DNA of 64,000 nucleotides from Caenorhabditis remanei (lineage: Eukaryota; Nematoda; Chromadorea; Rhabditida; Rhabditidae). The first letter of the stretch is position 1; every line of letters starts with the position of its first letter. The notes under the pieces are model-generated. The model ran no database searches and was not told where the DNA came from. It was given only the letters and a program-made list of their open reading frames with translations. Where the stretch lies: NCBI RefSeq assembly GCF_010183535.1, contig NC_071329.1, positions 124,001-188,000 of the forward strand, written 5' to 3'. The position numbers were made by a program, and so were the translations under genes. Of the stretch, positions 33,642 through 44,938 are shown piece after piece.

Positions 33642-34382
33642 ATCATTGTCGTCGTCATCGTACCCAAGTGTGGAGAAAGGCAAATCATCAACGGTATCAC
33701 AAGGAGACGATGGTCGAATCTTTAATTTTTTTTCTTCTAATAATTATATATTTTTCCCCGAAATCTCCTGCCAACACCCCCTATAACGATCTCTCATTCC
33801 TTCCCCACGTTTCTTTTTTTCTATTCATTCCAACTCCATCCCATTCACAACACAAAACCGCCCGATCGATTTGAATAGCTTTAAAAAATCTGCTCCAATA
33901 TCTCGTCCTGCTGCCCCCACGCCCTGAGTTTTTGTTGAAAATTGTTGTTTTTCTAGTTTTTTGCTCATTGTTGATTCTTTTTTGCCTTCTGAATCCTCAA
34001 GTACTGAATCCTGTAAGGATAACATCTCCCGACTCCCCCCGTTTCCCTGACCTCTACTTTTTGTGTTGGACCCATCATCCGTCATTTTGTTGTTTCGAAT
34101 TCAATTCGTGATGGTCTTTCAGTAACTTTTCCCCCCTTGCAATTCCTGGAATCTCGTGGCCTAGTTTTATCCTGACCGAAAAAAAACTATGTTATGAGTT
34201 GCCTCCATATTAGCCCCGCCCCTTTTACTCCTCTTCAGCGTCTCCTATCTCTATTGTCTTGTCAAATTTTCCCCCAGCATAATGAGGTTGGTTCTCCGAA
34301 AAATGATCTTAAAACATTTATATATATCTTTACATACATATATATATATATGTATAGATGAAATTCAGAAAAGAGACATCAT
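33642..34382. other. Convergent 3' regions of nos-3 and the 129-residue gene
   Basis: 740 bases between two stop codons that face each other. The sequence is T- and C-rich and includes a TATATA-rich run at 34319-34358. The 86-codon minus-strand open frame at 33825-34085 has no splice partners and probably lies in the nos-3 3' UTR. Confidence 0.5.
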
Positions 34383-35066
34383 TTAACCACTCCACCCGCT
34401 CCTTCTTCGCCGTTTATTGGCTATTCCTCCAATTTCTTTGGCCCATTTATAGATTTTGCGTTCACGCATCAACGCCTTATGCGACTTCTGAAGGGAAGAG
34501 TGCGCTTCGGCGGATCCAGCCGAGAAGTGTTCGTGATATGGAAGTAGTGGAATCGGGACACTGCAATTTTTGAGATTTTGATTTCGTTTTTTCATTATTT
34601 TTTTTCTAAATCCCAAACACTAACCCATTATCATCTATAAATGCATGATGCTGCCTTGTCTTGATAGGTTGTCCTCTGAACGATCCGATGAAATGGGCCT
34701 GAAAATTCTCATTGTAATTGTTATCATTAGAGCGCACTTACCGATCTCATCCCAACATCTGCATCCGACGTCCGGAAATCTGGTATACTTGTTCTCACAT
34801 CTTTTCCATGTACTCTGTCTAGTAGACTGAACGGTGATATCACTGGAAATTAGAACCTCCATTAGAAGGGAATGCATTTTCTAAACGCGCTCCGTCGCAC
34901 AAAGGTTGACACGGTGCCAAGTTTGAATTTGGTTGTATCTTTGAGGCGAAGTCAATATAAACCGCGACGCGCACGCAACGCGATTCGGAAAAAAAAATAA
35001 ATAAAGTATATTCATTGCGGACCTTACGCCTCGCACTGCAATATCGTTGTCAATGTTCTCCGCCAT
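34383..35066 (-). CDS. Orphan basic protein whose frame needs a GC-AG intron
   Basis: Four exons in order: 35030-35066, 34742-34842, 34625-34698 and 34383-34560; 129 residues. The frame reads MAENIDNDIAVR, VISPFSLLDRVHGKDVR, SAHFIGSFRGQPIKTR and KWAKEIGGIANKRRRRSGWSG, a basic C-terminus. The last three exons use standard GT-AG introns. The first junction keeps frame only if the donor is GAG|GCGTAAGG, that is, a GC-AG intron; the nearby GTAAGG donor two bases downstream puts a TGA in frame. The intron itself contains the dispersed GCGTTGCGTGCGCGTCGCGG repeat. I recognise no family. If the first exon is wrong, the gene might start elsewhere. It is convergent with nos-3. Confidence 0.6.
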
Positions 35067-35213
35067 GCAGAAAAAAAGTATATTTTTGCGGATTTTCGCA
35101 AACTAATTAATAAATTTAATATTCCTTAAATCTCTTATTTCGAGCCTATGAAACATTGTGATATTTATTTTCCCTGGAATATAGACGTTTAGTTTTCATT
35201 TACAATAATCACC

Positions 35214-35593
35214 ATAATTCTAACAACTTTGGCCGTTTTCAGTTGAAAATGTCCAACTTTGAGAATGTGTTACGGTATTCCTAATTGTCCCACCAAGAAA
35301 ATGTTTAATAAATCGTACAGATCAAAATCAGTTCTCCATTTTTGTAGTTGACAACTTTTTTGTACGGACACTCCCAAATCCCATATTTTGCACTTTGGAG
35401 AGAAATGACTTTGTCGACGCATAACTTGCTAGGGAGTGTCCGTACGAAAAAGTTGTCAACTACAAAAATAAAACTCTACTTTTGATATGTATGATCCATT
35501 AAAAATTTACTTATTGAGACAATCAGTTATACCATGGCACACTCTCAAAGTTGGACATTTTCAACTGAAAACGGCCAAAGTTGTTAGAATTAT
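35214..35593. mobile_element. Palindromic MITE, family 1
   Basis: ATAATTCTAACAACTTTGGC on the left mirrors GCCAAAGTTGTTAGAATTAT on the right, and the inner arms carry CGTTTTCAGTTGAAAATGTC and the GTACGGACACTCCC box. The terminal sequence differs from the copy at 4906 while the inner arms are shared. Confidence 0.8.
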
Positions 35594-36736
35594 AGTCATT
35601 ACCGTACATGAAAACAACAAGTTCAATAAACTCGAAATAAGAGATGTAGGGAATATTAAATTTATAAATTAATTTACGAAAAACATGAAAAAGTAATCGT
35701 TTTTTTTTGGACCGACTCAATAAGTATAATTTGTTCTGGGGGAAAACAGCAGAGCAGATTTTTATTTTTTATTAAAGAAACCTAGGAGAATTTACTGTTC
35801 TTGAACCAACCTGATACAAATGCATACAAAAATAAAAAGATCCTCTGCACTGTTGTTGTGGAAGGTAGCATTTCTCAAAAACAAATTGATTTATGTATTT
35901 GTTTATCTGAAAATGTTTGGAATTACATATTTTAGACAAATTTTGCAAAAGATCTTTATAAATAGAATCATCGAAACAAAACGATTTAGGCGGGAACTTT
36001 CTTATGGGGTTACTGTAGAATTTCATGAGGAGATCCAGACATAAATTAGATCTAGTAGAAACAATTATAAATTAAAACTGGAAAATTTTCGAACTGGGGG
36101 GAATTCCTCTCGATCTACCCCTAATCGAATAACTTTCTCTCTCTTATTCCTATTTATATACCATTGAGTGACCCCTAGACGAGAGAGTACATGTGATGGA
36201 GAGTGTGAATAGAGAAAAATAGGAAAAGATTTATAAGAGACGATTTGATAAGAAAAAATGTGACAGAAAAACTAGAGATGATAGTTTTTTGATGGTCAAT
36301 TCGTGCAGAATCGAAGGATGAGTGGTTTGATTTTTAGGGTTTAAGTTGAAAGGGGGCGGGGCTTAGAATGAAGGAGATGTCTGTCAGATTGGGGTCTTTT
36401 GCAAAAAAAAACTAATAGTAAAAAAGAGCGAAACCCCGGGGGACATTCTACAACCAGCTAGAGTCAGTCTGTGCTCAGATATCCATATGTCAGTTTTTCC
36501 GGGTGTTCAAGAATCTCGGATTCCAATTAACATAATGTTTACTACTGTCTGTCCAGCCTAAAAGTTATGATTGTGTTTCCACATGTTAGTAACTTGTGAA
36601 TCCAAATTTCTTAAAGTTTCCCATAGCACGGTTTTTTGAGAATTACGTAGTACTTCACTTTCATAATTAGAAAACACAAATCTCACTGAATTTACATTTA
36701 AAACTTGTTGACGATCTAGATTACTATGAACCAATA

Positions 36737-36954
36737 TACCTTAAACCCCCAGTACTAGAGATACAAAAGTTTGAAGTATAATATCTCGACTGGCTTTGAA
36801 GATACATAGTTTTTTTAATTGAAAAAGTATTCTATAAGTACTGAACTATATTTTGTCAATTGACAATTTTTTGATATCTCGATAGGAAACCGAAATATAC
36901 CGTTTTGAACGGACGTCACTGGATGCACCTCTATGAATTACAGATTTTACGGTA
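36737..36954. repeat. Degenerate AAAACCTGTAATAGAGG-family element
   Basis: ATATCTCGACTGGCTTTGAA, the TATATTTTGTCAATTGACAA core and the end TTTTACGGTA match the elements at 5833 and 43459, with many substitutions. Confidence 0.5.
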
Positions 36955-37650
36955 TCTCTCGATGACTGTATGTTGAGTTTCAAGTTAATTACCACTTTAA
37001 AATGGCAAGATAATTAGGCTCAAAAAGATTGACTGAATTGAACATATTAAGACATTCGGATGAACAGATATACGACCAACTTTTAGAACAATTCTCAATT
37101 CAGCAACCAACTTTTAAGACAATTCTAAAAAGACCCTACTTCAGATGTTTGATTTTTTGAAACAATTTCAATAGTTTTTTTTGTTATAATTATAAAAATC
37201 ACTTTTTGAAAACAAACTAGAATGAAATAGTGATGTGTCCTCTATTATTCGGTTCTTCTTTTTTCTCTCTGTCTTCCACATGGTCAACGTGTTCAAAAGA
37301 TGAAAATAAGAGAAGTGTAACAAAATGACACAAATGGAGATCACGCTTTTTCGCATTTCTCGTGTCGTTATCATTCTGAGGTGATCAACAGAAAAAATAC
37401 GATTTTTGAAAGATATAAGAAGGGGAAAAAAGATGTGGGACTGGTTTATGGATAAGTTGAAGGAAAAAACCTATATTCTTGAAAAATTACTTTTAGATAT
37501 TGGGAGTCAAACTTATAAAAGTAGCCGATGTTTAATGAACGGGGAAATACAGTACTACCCCGAAAGATTAAATGAAATTTTGTAGTTTTCACTTCGGTTT
37601 GATCTACCTTCACAATGTTTTGAAAAGGTTGCAGGTCGACAATTTTATTG

Positions 37651-38091
37651 CAGTAAGATATACAATTTGGCCTTTTTCAGTTGAAAATGATTAACTTTGA
37701 GAAATCGTCATGGTAAAACTAATTGTCCCACAAAACAACTTTTTTTTGGGATCAAACAGATCAAGAGTAGAACTCCATGTTTCTAGTTGGTAACTTTTTT
37801 GTACAGACGCTCATTAGCAAGTTACATATCGACAAAGAAATTTCTTCCATCGTCCCATTTCAGTGCAAAATAGTGCGATTTTTGAGCTGTCCACTTAAAA
37901 TTACTATAACTCTGTAGGAAAAGTCCGTACAAAAAAGTTGTGAACTACAAAAATGGAGTTCGACGCTTGGTCTGTTTGATCCCACAAAAATTTATTTTGT
38001 GGGACAGTTGGTTTTACCATGACACACTCTCAAAGTTAGGCATTTTCCACTGAAAAAGGCAAAATATGATAATATTTTGGCCGGTACTGTA
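37651..38091. mobile_element. Palindromic MITE, family 1
   Basis: The arms share TTTTTCAGTTGAAAATG, ATGGTAAAACTAATTGTCCC and GTACAGACGCTC/GTCCGTACAAAAAAGTTG sequence with the other copies. It ends TTGGCCGGTACTGTAC. Confidence 0.75.
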
Positions 38092-38345
38092 CGTACTTCA
38101 CAAGAAATATGTTCGAATGTCACAATATTAATAATTGGTACTGTACAGATCTGTCCATTTCAGTGTAAGTCAAGTTTTGAGGAACTAATTAAAGCTTCAA
38201 AGAGTAATCAGCTTTATCTCCGAACCCATGACAATATAAGGTATTGAACGAATAATAGGTGAAATTATCCACGGGACGCATTAAAAATGAATTAATTTTC
38301 CGAACCGTGTTACAAAGCCTCAAAACTATTAATATAGAGAAAAAG

Positions 38346-38511
38346 TGTTGTGTCGTAAACTAGCTTTTCTAGTAATTGTCTAACCCTGAGGTCACACGTG
38401 GCAAGAAGATCTGCATATATAAACCTAGAGAACGTATAGTTTTCGGTTATTCCTTATGTAAATAAATGGCTAATTTTTTACTCAACTCTCCTGCCACCTA
38501 AGAACGTAACA
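38346..38511. mobile_element. Solo LTR-like element, copy 1
   Basis: It begins TGTTGTGTCG and ends GAACGTAACA, giving TG...CA ends, with a TATATAAACC promoter-like box. Copy 2 at 56781-56949 aligns along its length. Flanking pentamers AAAAG and ATAAG agree at four of five positions, as expected for an aged 5-bp target duplication. No internal retroelement genes are present. Confidence 0.6.
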
Positions 38512-38800
38512 ATAAGAAACGATAGTTTTAATTTGTAACTTGTCCAATTATCAAAATTATTGCAATTCCCTACTACTATCGTCTAAAAACTATAAATGTG
38601 ACAAAGTGGTCCTCCTGCTTCGATTTCCCCTTCTACCTGTTTGTCCATCTCATAACCAATTGAGTAAAGTGGGTCAGTGAATGTGATGAAACTCCTTAAG
38701 TAAGTGTTTTGTCCCTCTTCAAAGCTGCCCCTTTTCCTTTTTTTATTCATTTGATCTCATTTTGAAGAACATCGGTTCATTTTTATTCTCAAAATTTCAG

Positions 38801-40223
38801 ATGCCCGTTCACTTACACTCCTCATATTTGATCTCTCTGTTGATTCTTCTCCTAGTTTCGCTCAATATTCAACAAAGCCTCACAAAAATGATTCAAGGAC
38901 CACCTGTACCAAAAAGACCGAATCTCTACAGATGGCTAGCACAGAACAGTTATATTTGTGAGTTTGGACAATTAATTGTCCGAATGGATGTAGGTGTTTG
39001 TGTATTGGGAAAGCTAACATTGTAATACTAGTGAAAATTGCGAAGATTGACAAGGGAAAAATTCGGAGACACGACTTTCAAACTATCTATAAATTTGGTC
39101 ATTGGTACTTCCGATACCGGGGAGTCCATTTCTGCAGTCAAAACCGGCTGAATGTCTCTGCGAGCCGTGTTATGAGCTCTCAAACTTTTCATATGGTTAA
39201 GCTTTTTCACATGGTCGCAAAGATGTTCTCATTTTTCTAACGTACGAGCATAGGTAAACCGCTGGGAAACACAATAGGAACCGCGCGATGGGGTATATGT
39301 GGCCGATTTGGAATTCATTGTGAACAAGCTTAAGAATATGAAAATTATGAGAGCTCATAACTCGAGTCGAAGAGATATTTAGCATGTTTTGACTGCAGAA
39401 ATGGACTCCCCGTAGTCGAAAGTACCTCTGACCAAATTTATAGATTTTTGAAAGCCGCGTCACCAAAGACTTCCCTTGTGAGAGTTTGTTAAGGTGTCAC
39501 TTGGTTTTCAATGAGTTTATTGTTTCTAGGATAGGTAGAGTAATAGAGTGCTTTCTAGAGAGTTCCAGGTGAAAAACCCAAAAATCCGATATTTATTTCA
39601 AACAACTATCACCAACTTTCGAAATTACAGATGAAAGCAATTTCCATAATTATTCGGAAGACCTCACTCTGTCTACCTATCTGCCTGTCCTAAGTGCCTC
39701 TATTTCTGATTCCAGGCGACCCCACACTTCTCAACAAACGATCTCACCGGTTTTTGACACCTCGAGAATCTTCCACACTCCGATGTTCCTGTGGGGATCC
39801 GTTGGTCACCAAAAAAGCATGCGGGAGGAAAAATAGAAGAACAAATGAAAAGCCAAGTTGTTTTCGATGTATGTCCAGATGTCTGTTTTACTATCCGCAA
39901 ATCCGTTGTCTATGTTTTCAGTACCCGAACCTTGTTTCCGAGAATACGCTGTAATTTTTGCTAATGGAGGGAATCGACTAACCAGTGAGTTTTAACCAAT
40001 ACATTTCATGGAAAAGTACAAAATTCTAGAACCTCTACCACATCGAACAAAACCGAAACCTCCAAAAACTAAGACTTTAATTGTGAAGAAAAAGGTTGCT
40101 AGGTGAGTCTCTACGTCTGGATTTTTAAAATTTGATATGCTTTCCAGAAAACGCACCCCGAGAATAGTGACGACCATACCGGTGACCGCATTTTTACGAG
40201 TCCGAAAAGCGAAGATACCATAA
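38801..40223 (+). CDS. Predicted secreted cysteine-containing basic protein, unknown family
   Basis: Five exons: 38801-38957, 39716-39868, 39922-39984, 40030-40102 and 40148-40223; 173 residues. A clear signal peptide (SSYLISLLILLLVSLNIQQS) follows the ATG, which directly abuts an ATTTCAG acceptor. The mature part has six cysteines, including RCSCGDPLVTKKACG and PEPCFREYAVIFANGG, then a very basic proline/lysine tail (KPKPPKTKTLIVKKKVARKR). GTATGT and GTGAGT donors keep frame throughout, and AATAAA occurs at 40243. It could be an extracellular matrix or signalling peptide; no domain is recognised. If exon 2 is read through instead, a different, cysteine-richer end results, but that leaves two good downstream exons unused. 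Confidence 0.7.
39068..39461. repeat. Large inverted-repeat element in intron 1 of the secreted gene
   Basis: Left CTATCTATAAATTTGGTCAT and GGGGAGTCCATTTCTGCAGT are mirrored by right ACTGCAGAAATGGACTCCCC and GACCAAATTTATAGATTTTT. The inner arms (TTATGAGCTCTCA, CTTTTCATATG) also pair. No coding capacity. Confidence 0.7.
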
Positions 40224-40301
40224 TTTTTACTTGAAAAAATTGAATAAAAGTTTCCATTCTCGTCCCGGTTCTATATAAATTTTCATCGTTGTCTTCATGT
40301 C

Positions 40302-40374
40302 GCCTCAATAGCTCAGTTGGGAGAGCGTTAGACTGAAGATCTAAAGGTCACCAGTTCGATCCTGGTTTGGGGCA
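40302..40374 (+). tRNA. tRNA-Phe (GAA)
   Basis: A 73-base cloverleaf. The acceptor stem GCCTCAA pairs with TTGGGGC (one T-G pair), followed by discriminator A. D arm TAGCTCAGTTGGGAGAGCGTT, anticodon stem-loop TTAGACTGAAGATCTAA with GAA, and T arm ACCAGTTCGATCCTGGT are all present. A T-run downstream (CCCTTTTTTG) gives a Pol III terminator. Confidence 0.93.
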
Positions 40375-40399
40375 ATCCCTTTTTTGCTACAATTGATTT

Positions 40400-40899
40400 T
40401 TAAAAGAATAAGACCCTATCAATTACCAAAAAAGAGAAATCAAGGTTCAAGGTGGTGAGAAAAGATAAGAACGATATTGGACACACGGCGATAACACGTT
40501 TCACGGAAAGAAAACAACACAAGATTTGATCGTTTTTTGTATGTTCTTTAGTAGGATTACTGTAAAAGATTCGATTTTCTAAAACCTTCCATCCCCGAAC
40601 TCTTCCCGGCCATAGAAATTTTTTGCAATTTTTCTTGCAAACTCCCCTGAAGCGATTCCCGTTCTTATCAAATGTGGAATATCTTGAACCTTCATCGTTC
40701 ATCAATCGTTTCGTATCATTTCTAATTCGACGCGACATAAAATGACCCTCGAAAACTGAAGCGGAAGCCACAGTCAAGACGGAAATAACTTTCTTCTTTG
40801 CAAGACTGTTATGTGAACAAAAAATGGAAAAAAAATTAACTTGGAACACTATGCACTAGAGTTGTACAAAAAAGGATACCAAAAACCAAATAAATGCAT
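40400..40899 (-). CDS. Possible small two-exon gene, unknown function
   Basis: A long open frame (exon 2, 40400-40805) can be joined to a short ATG exon (40880-40899, MHLFGF) by a GTATCC donor and an ATAACAG acceptor, giving 141 residues. The middle is basic and looks codable (RRIRNDTKRLMNDEGSRYST, KKFLWPGRVRGWKV); the end is hydrophobic. The frame is long for AT-rich DNA, but nothing else supports expression and it is squeezed next to a tRNA gene. No family recognised. Confidence 0.3.
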
Positions 40900-41612
40900 T
40901 CCGTACAACTATGGTAGGCCATTCGTTCTTTAGTGCCATCTGGCATTCCAGGACGGATATTATCGATTCGCGAACACTTGCCGGAGGGTGTTCAAGGCGC
41001 ATCTAATGGTCTCGAAGCGAAAAACATGGTTTACAGTTCTTTTCCGAATAAATAAAATGCGCCTTTAACCGGTGGCTGAGGAACTTGGTCCTGATGCAAA
41101 CCCTAACTACGGTAAGTTTAACATTTTATCCGATTTTTCATGGTAAAGCTTAATTAGTACTAATTATATTAATTTACTCAATACCTTTTCTGATTACAAC
41201 CTCTCACACCTCACCAATAAACTGTAATATAAACAGAGAGGTCTCTGTCAAGCGTGTCTCGAGAGGAGACCTGTTTTTGCGACTGTATTCTTTTTTTTCT
41301 TATTTCTTCCGTTGGTATGGTGGTGTAGTGCAAGTTTTACACATATTGGTATTGATATATATATTGTGTTTTAGTTATCGCCTGGTAAAAAACTAACATG
41401 TGAAAAGGTGAAAAGGTGAACTTGTGTTGGAGTAGATGTCAAAATACAAACAAGATCAAAAGAACATATGGTTGGTTTACAGTAAAAAGATCTATGTTTT
41501 GTTACTGGAAATTGAATTCAGAAGTGTTTTATAAAAAAAATTTCCCTGGTAAAACGAACTTTTTCGGTTTCTCACCCGCTCTTGTACGCCCTCCCGGTCT
41601 ACCTTTTTCATC

Positions 41613-41685
41613 GCCTCAATAGCTCAGTTGGGAGAGCGTTAGACTGAAGATCTAAAGGTCACCAGTTCGATCCTGGTTAGGGGCA
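41613..41685 (+). tRNA. tRNA-Phe (GAA), second copy with an acceptor-stem mismatch
   Basis: Identical to the copy at 40302 except that the 3' acceptor strand reads TAGGGGC instead of TTGGGGC, which puts an A-A mismatch at position 6-67. Anticodon arm, D arm and T arm are intact and a T8 run follows. It may be functional with a weak pair, or in early decay. Confidence 0.88.
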
Positions 41686-42936
41686 ATCCTTTTTTTTGAT
41701 TTTTTATTGCATTAGGTGCGATCAAACCTTCTTATGAATGTCTGATCTATCGGGGGTTCAATTATGCAAATTATCATCTTATCTTCTCATATTCCTGTTC
41801 TCGAGTGAATTTGTGACGCGCTTCATTTTTGACCTTTCTTCGCTTTATTAGAATAGAAAATGCGATATTCTGATATACATGCATTTTCCATTTGTTCAGT
41901 TTTTTGAAGTCTAAAAATTGTGATTTTTGTCATCAATTTGCCAGATATACCAGTTTTGTCACCATACACTTCTAACATTTCCATATGTTAATCCGAAATT
42001 ATTCAAAAAAAGAGAAAACTTGCCGAAAAGTTGTTGAACCTGAACTGAGCCGTCCTTCCGTTATAATCCGATCGAGGGGAAAACACCATTTTTTGACATT
42101 TGTGCCGCCTTTTTTTTTGCTGAAAAATTGGTATTGCTTCTGGCAGGTTAGTACTGAAGATTTGTGGAACTTTTACGTATGCGCATGGAACTTTTACGAA
42201 TGGATCTCGAGATCCACCCGAGCAAATTCTATGTGCCTTTAACACCCCCTGGCAAGTGCCTAACCGATAATGACTCCATCTCTAGGTCCGTCCTTCATAA
42301 TTTTCTATATTCTATGGACCTCAAGAGTGGTTTTGTGACGCAGATGAACATCAGAAACCAGAAAGTGTCTTCTTCGATGAAATTGTTTCACTGGTGTCTA
42401 AGGTTGCTGGCGTAGTTAGAAAATAATAAAGTGGGTTTTTTGAATAGTCATAGAATAGTGATGACTGGCTTACCCAAACAATGAGGTTTGCTGTCACTGG
42501 AGCGCAAATTTACTGTTGAAATGTTTGATCCATTTCCAGATATCAATTTTTTCTATAAACTGCTTGATATTTCCCTTGACAAAATTTCAATTTTCGGTCC
42601 ATTCCATTCGCCACTCAACCCTTGTTTGCCATACATATTATTTTTATTTTCAAATTTAGTTGCAAAAATCCTCCTTCCACATGACTATTTGTCCTCCTGA
42701 TGATGGCGTTGTGTGTTTAAAAGTGTGTAGAATGATCTTCTGATTATAATGATCGGTATCAGAGAATAGAAATGAATTTCCGTTTTTTTTTTGAGAAAAG
42801 GTATGACTGTGGTGTCACTCGATTTTTAAAGAAGAGATCAAAAATAGGCAAATAGGTTCAAGGTTATGAGAAGAATTTTTTTTGTGAAATTGAGATAAAG
42901 TTTCTCAGTGTAAACTATGTAGGGATCCAAAATTAT

Positions 42937-43103
42937 TACCGTAACACCTGTAGCATCATATCTCGACCGTCTTTAAAGATATGAAAAAAAAATTTTAACT
43001 GAAGAAATATTCTATGAATATTAAGCTATATTTTGTTAGTTGACAGCTTTTTGATATTTCCTTTGGGAACTGAGATATACCCCTGCGAACAGGCACCTCA
43101 ATA
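42937..43103. repeat. Partial AAAACCTGTAATAG-family element
   Basis: TACCGTAACACCTGTAGCAT, TATCTCGACCGTCTTTAAAG, TTAAGCTATATTTTGTTAGT and GAACAGGCACCTC match 5833-6055. The right terminus is lost. Confidence 0.55.
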
Positions 43104-43458
43104 TTCTCCATCATTCCCAGTTCACCTGCACTCAAAATAAATAAAAGTTTCTACAAATTCTGGACACCATCCCATTGATTTATACATCCCCCTATGACCG
43201 ATTATTTCCGTTCGTAAATCACACTTTTCACATTTATTTCGGGTTGAATGATCCCCGGGGTGTGTACCCGTGATCTTTAGTGCATTTATTTTTTGTTCTG
43301 ATCTGCGAATAGAGAATATTGACCCCCAGACAACGTATTAAGAAGCGCAGTTTAAGAACAAGAACCGGATATCACATCTTTTCACGTGAAATGAATTAAT
43401 TATGACCTCGAAAACTGTTTCACGTGAATCGAATCGTCTAGATATGGTGTATTTTAAA

Positions 43459-44031
43459 TACCGTAAAACCTGTAATAGAGGTGCACTCACTAGGGAAGGC
43501 CATGGAGTCAATTTGGAGTTATGAGACATGACCTATATAATTGGAAAACTGAGAAAACGCGGATTCCAAACAAATATTTCAATTTTTGCCCTCGAGGCCT
43601 GGCATCCGAGAAAAACAAGGTCAATGTTCTGAACGATTTCAAGTTGTTACTTTTTTTGCAAATTTTTCAATTTTCACGTCAGAAAGGTAATAATTTGGTA
43701 CTTTTCAGAACTTTGACCTCGTTTTTCTTGAATACGTAGCTTCAAAGGCAAAAACTAAATATGTATTTGGAGCCAGCGTTTTCTCTGCTTTCCAATGATA
43801 TATGTCACGTGCCAAAACTCCAAACTGACTCCATGACCTTCCCTAGTCAGCGGTGTAAGTTTCAAAGCGGTATATCTTGGTTCCCAAAAGATATATCGAA
43901 AAGTTGTCAACTGACAAAATATAGTTCGATATTTATAGAATATAATTTCTGTTTCAAAAAATGTTGTATCCTTAAAGCGAGTCGAGATATTATGCTTCAA
44001 ACTTTTGCTAGTGAGTGCTACCTTTACGGTA
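43459..44031. mobile_element. 573-base inverted-repeat element with TACCGTAAAACCTGTAATAG ends
   Basis: The left end TACCGTAAAACCTGTAATAG and following GTGCACTCACTAG mirror the right end CTAGTGAGTGCTACCTTTAC with GGTA. Just inside the left end is CCATGGAGTCAATTTGGAGT, mirrored by ACTCCAAACTGACTCCATG at 43818. This second inverted pair, from 43490 to 43850, suggests another element is inserted inside the first. Confidence 0.7.
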
Positions 44032-44938
44032 GGTATAGAAGCATGACGCACATCAGAAGCTTTCCTTTGCCTGATTGTGTCTCGTCTTTCTTAATTACAT
44101 AAAAAATTAAACATATTCTATTTTAGTTTTCCACGTCATTTTATCAACTTATCGTGAAGAACCCCACCCAAAACCTACCTGTAAAACACAAACCATTATT
44201 TCTTCCCCCTTCTTTATATGTTTTTTTGTAACATGAACAAACACACCAACAAACAAAAAATACATACCACCCCTAAAAAAACTACATATAATGTATAACA
44301 CAACAATCATATGTTTCCTTCTCTGTCTTCTCTTCTCCAAGAGATTTAGAGAGAGAGGGGGAGAAGGAGGCTCCGCCCACATATGTATAACTTTTTTTTG
44401 AAACCATCAGCCACCCCATCAGTTCTCCGTTTTTCATTCATTCGGTATGTTGTGCAGACTGTTAGATCTTTTAAATTTTTATATACTCAGTCTACTGTAG
44501 GTCACTGTAGGTCACTGGAGATTTCCGATTGGTTATTTATGTCTGAGCCGTTATCATTGGCACATTAAAACACATTTCTCCAAACAAATCTACCATCCGG
44601 ATTTCAAATCAAGATCTCTAATAGTTTTTTTTATCCCTCTCTCTCAGGTTCTCATGTGCAATATATCCGTTTTCGGACATGATGATCTGGTTCTTTTCTT
44701 AAGAGGTCGAGAGAGATATCACAGACAACGGCCACTTACACAAACATGAGCTTTTGCTCATTTTTTGATTTGTACCCCTCTCTGCATCTTTTTGGGTCGT
44801 GATTTCATGATTCTTTTTTTCTTTGGGTCGTTCCGTAAAACCACTGATAGAGGTGCCCTACAGTAGCAAGAGTTTGGTGCACAATATCTCTGCTGCCTTG
44901 AGTAACCTCTTCAAGTTTTGTTTCCAGCTCCTCCAAAA

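Larger units (their letters stand above)
35067..38800. other. Repeat-rich intergenic region
   Basis: No supported gene. It holds two full MITE family 1 copies (35214-35593, 37651-38091), an AAAACCTGTAATAG-family relic (36737-36954) and a solo LTR-like element (38346-38511). The 85-codon minus-strand frame at 35772-36026 has a possible donor but no partner exon and was left out. Confidence 0.55.
41686..44938. other. Intergenic region upstream of glt-5
   Basis: No supported coding exon. Contains three members of the AAAACCTGTAATAG family (42937-43103, 43459-44031 and a left-end fragment 44832-44915). The open frame at 42164-42415 is discussed among the rejected items. The 44540-44930 part is presumably the glt-5 promoter. 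Confidence 0.5.

Noticed and set aside
33825..34085. 86-codon minus-strand frame with Ser/Lys-rich sequence
   Set aside because: Falls between two convergent genes, probably within the nos-3 3' UTR; no acceptor or donor in suitable places.
34319..34358. TATATA-rich run as a promoter TATA box
   Set aside because: It lies between convergent gene ends and looks like a simple microsatellite.
35772..36026. 85-codon minus-strand frame with a possible GTTGGT donor
   Set aside because: Could not be connected in frame to the 129-residue gene or any other exon.
42164..42415. Plus-strand frame beginning MELLRMRMELL, somewhat coding-like
   Set aside because: Starts in a short direct repeat (GGAACTTTTACG twice), and no second exon or homology was recognised. 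It might be a decayed gene.
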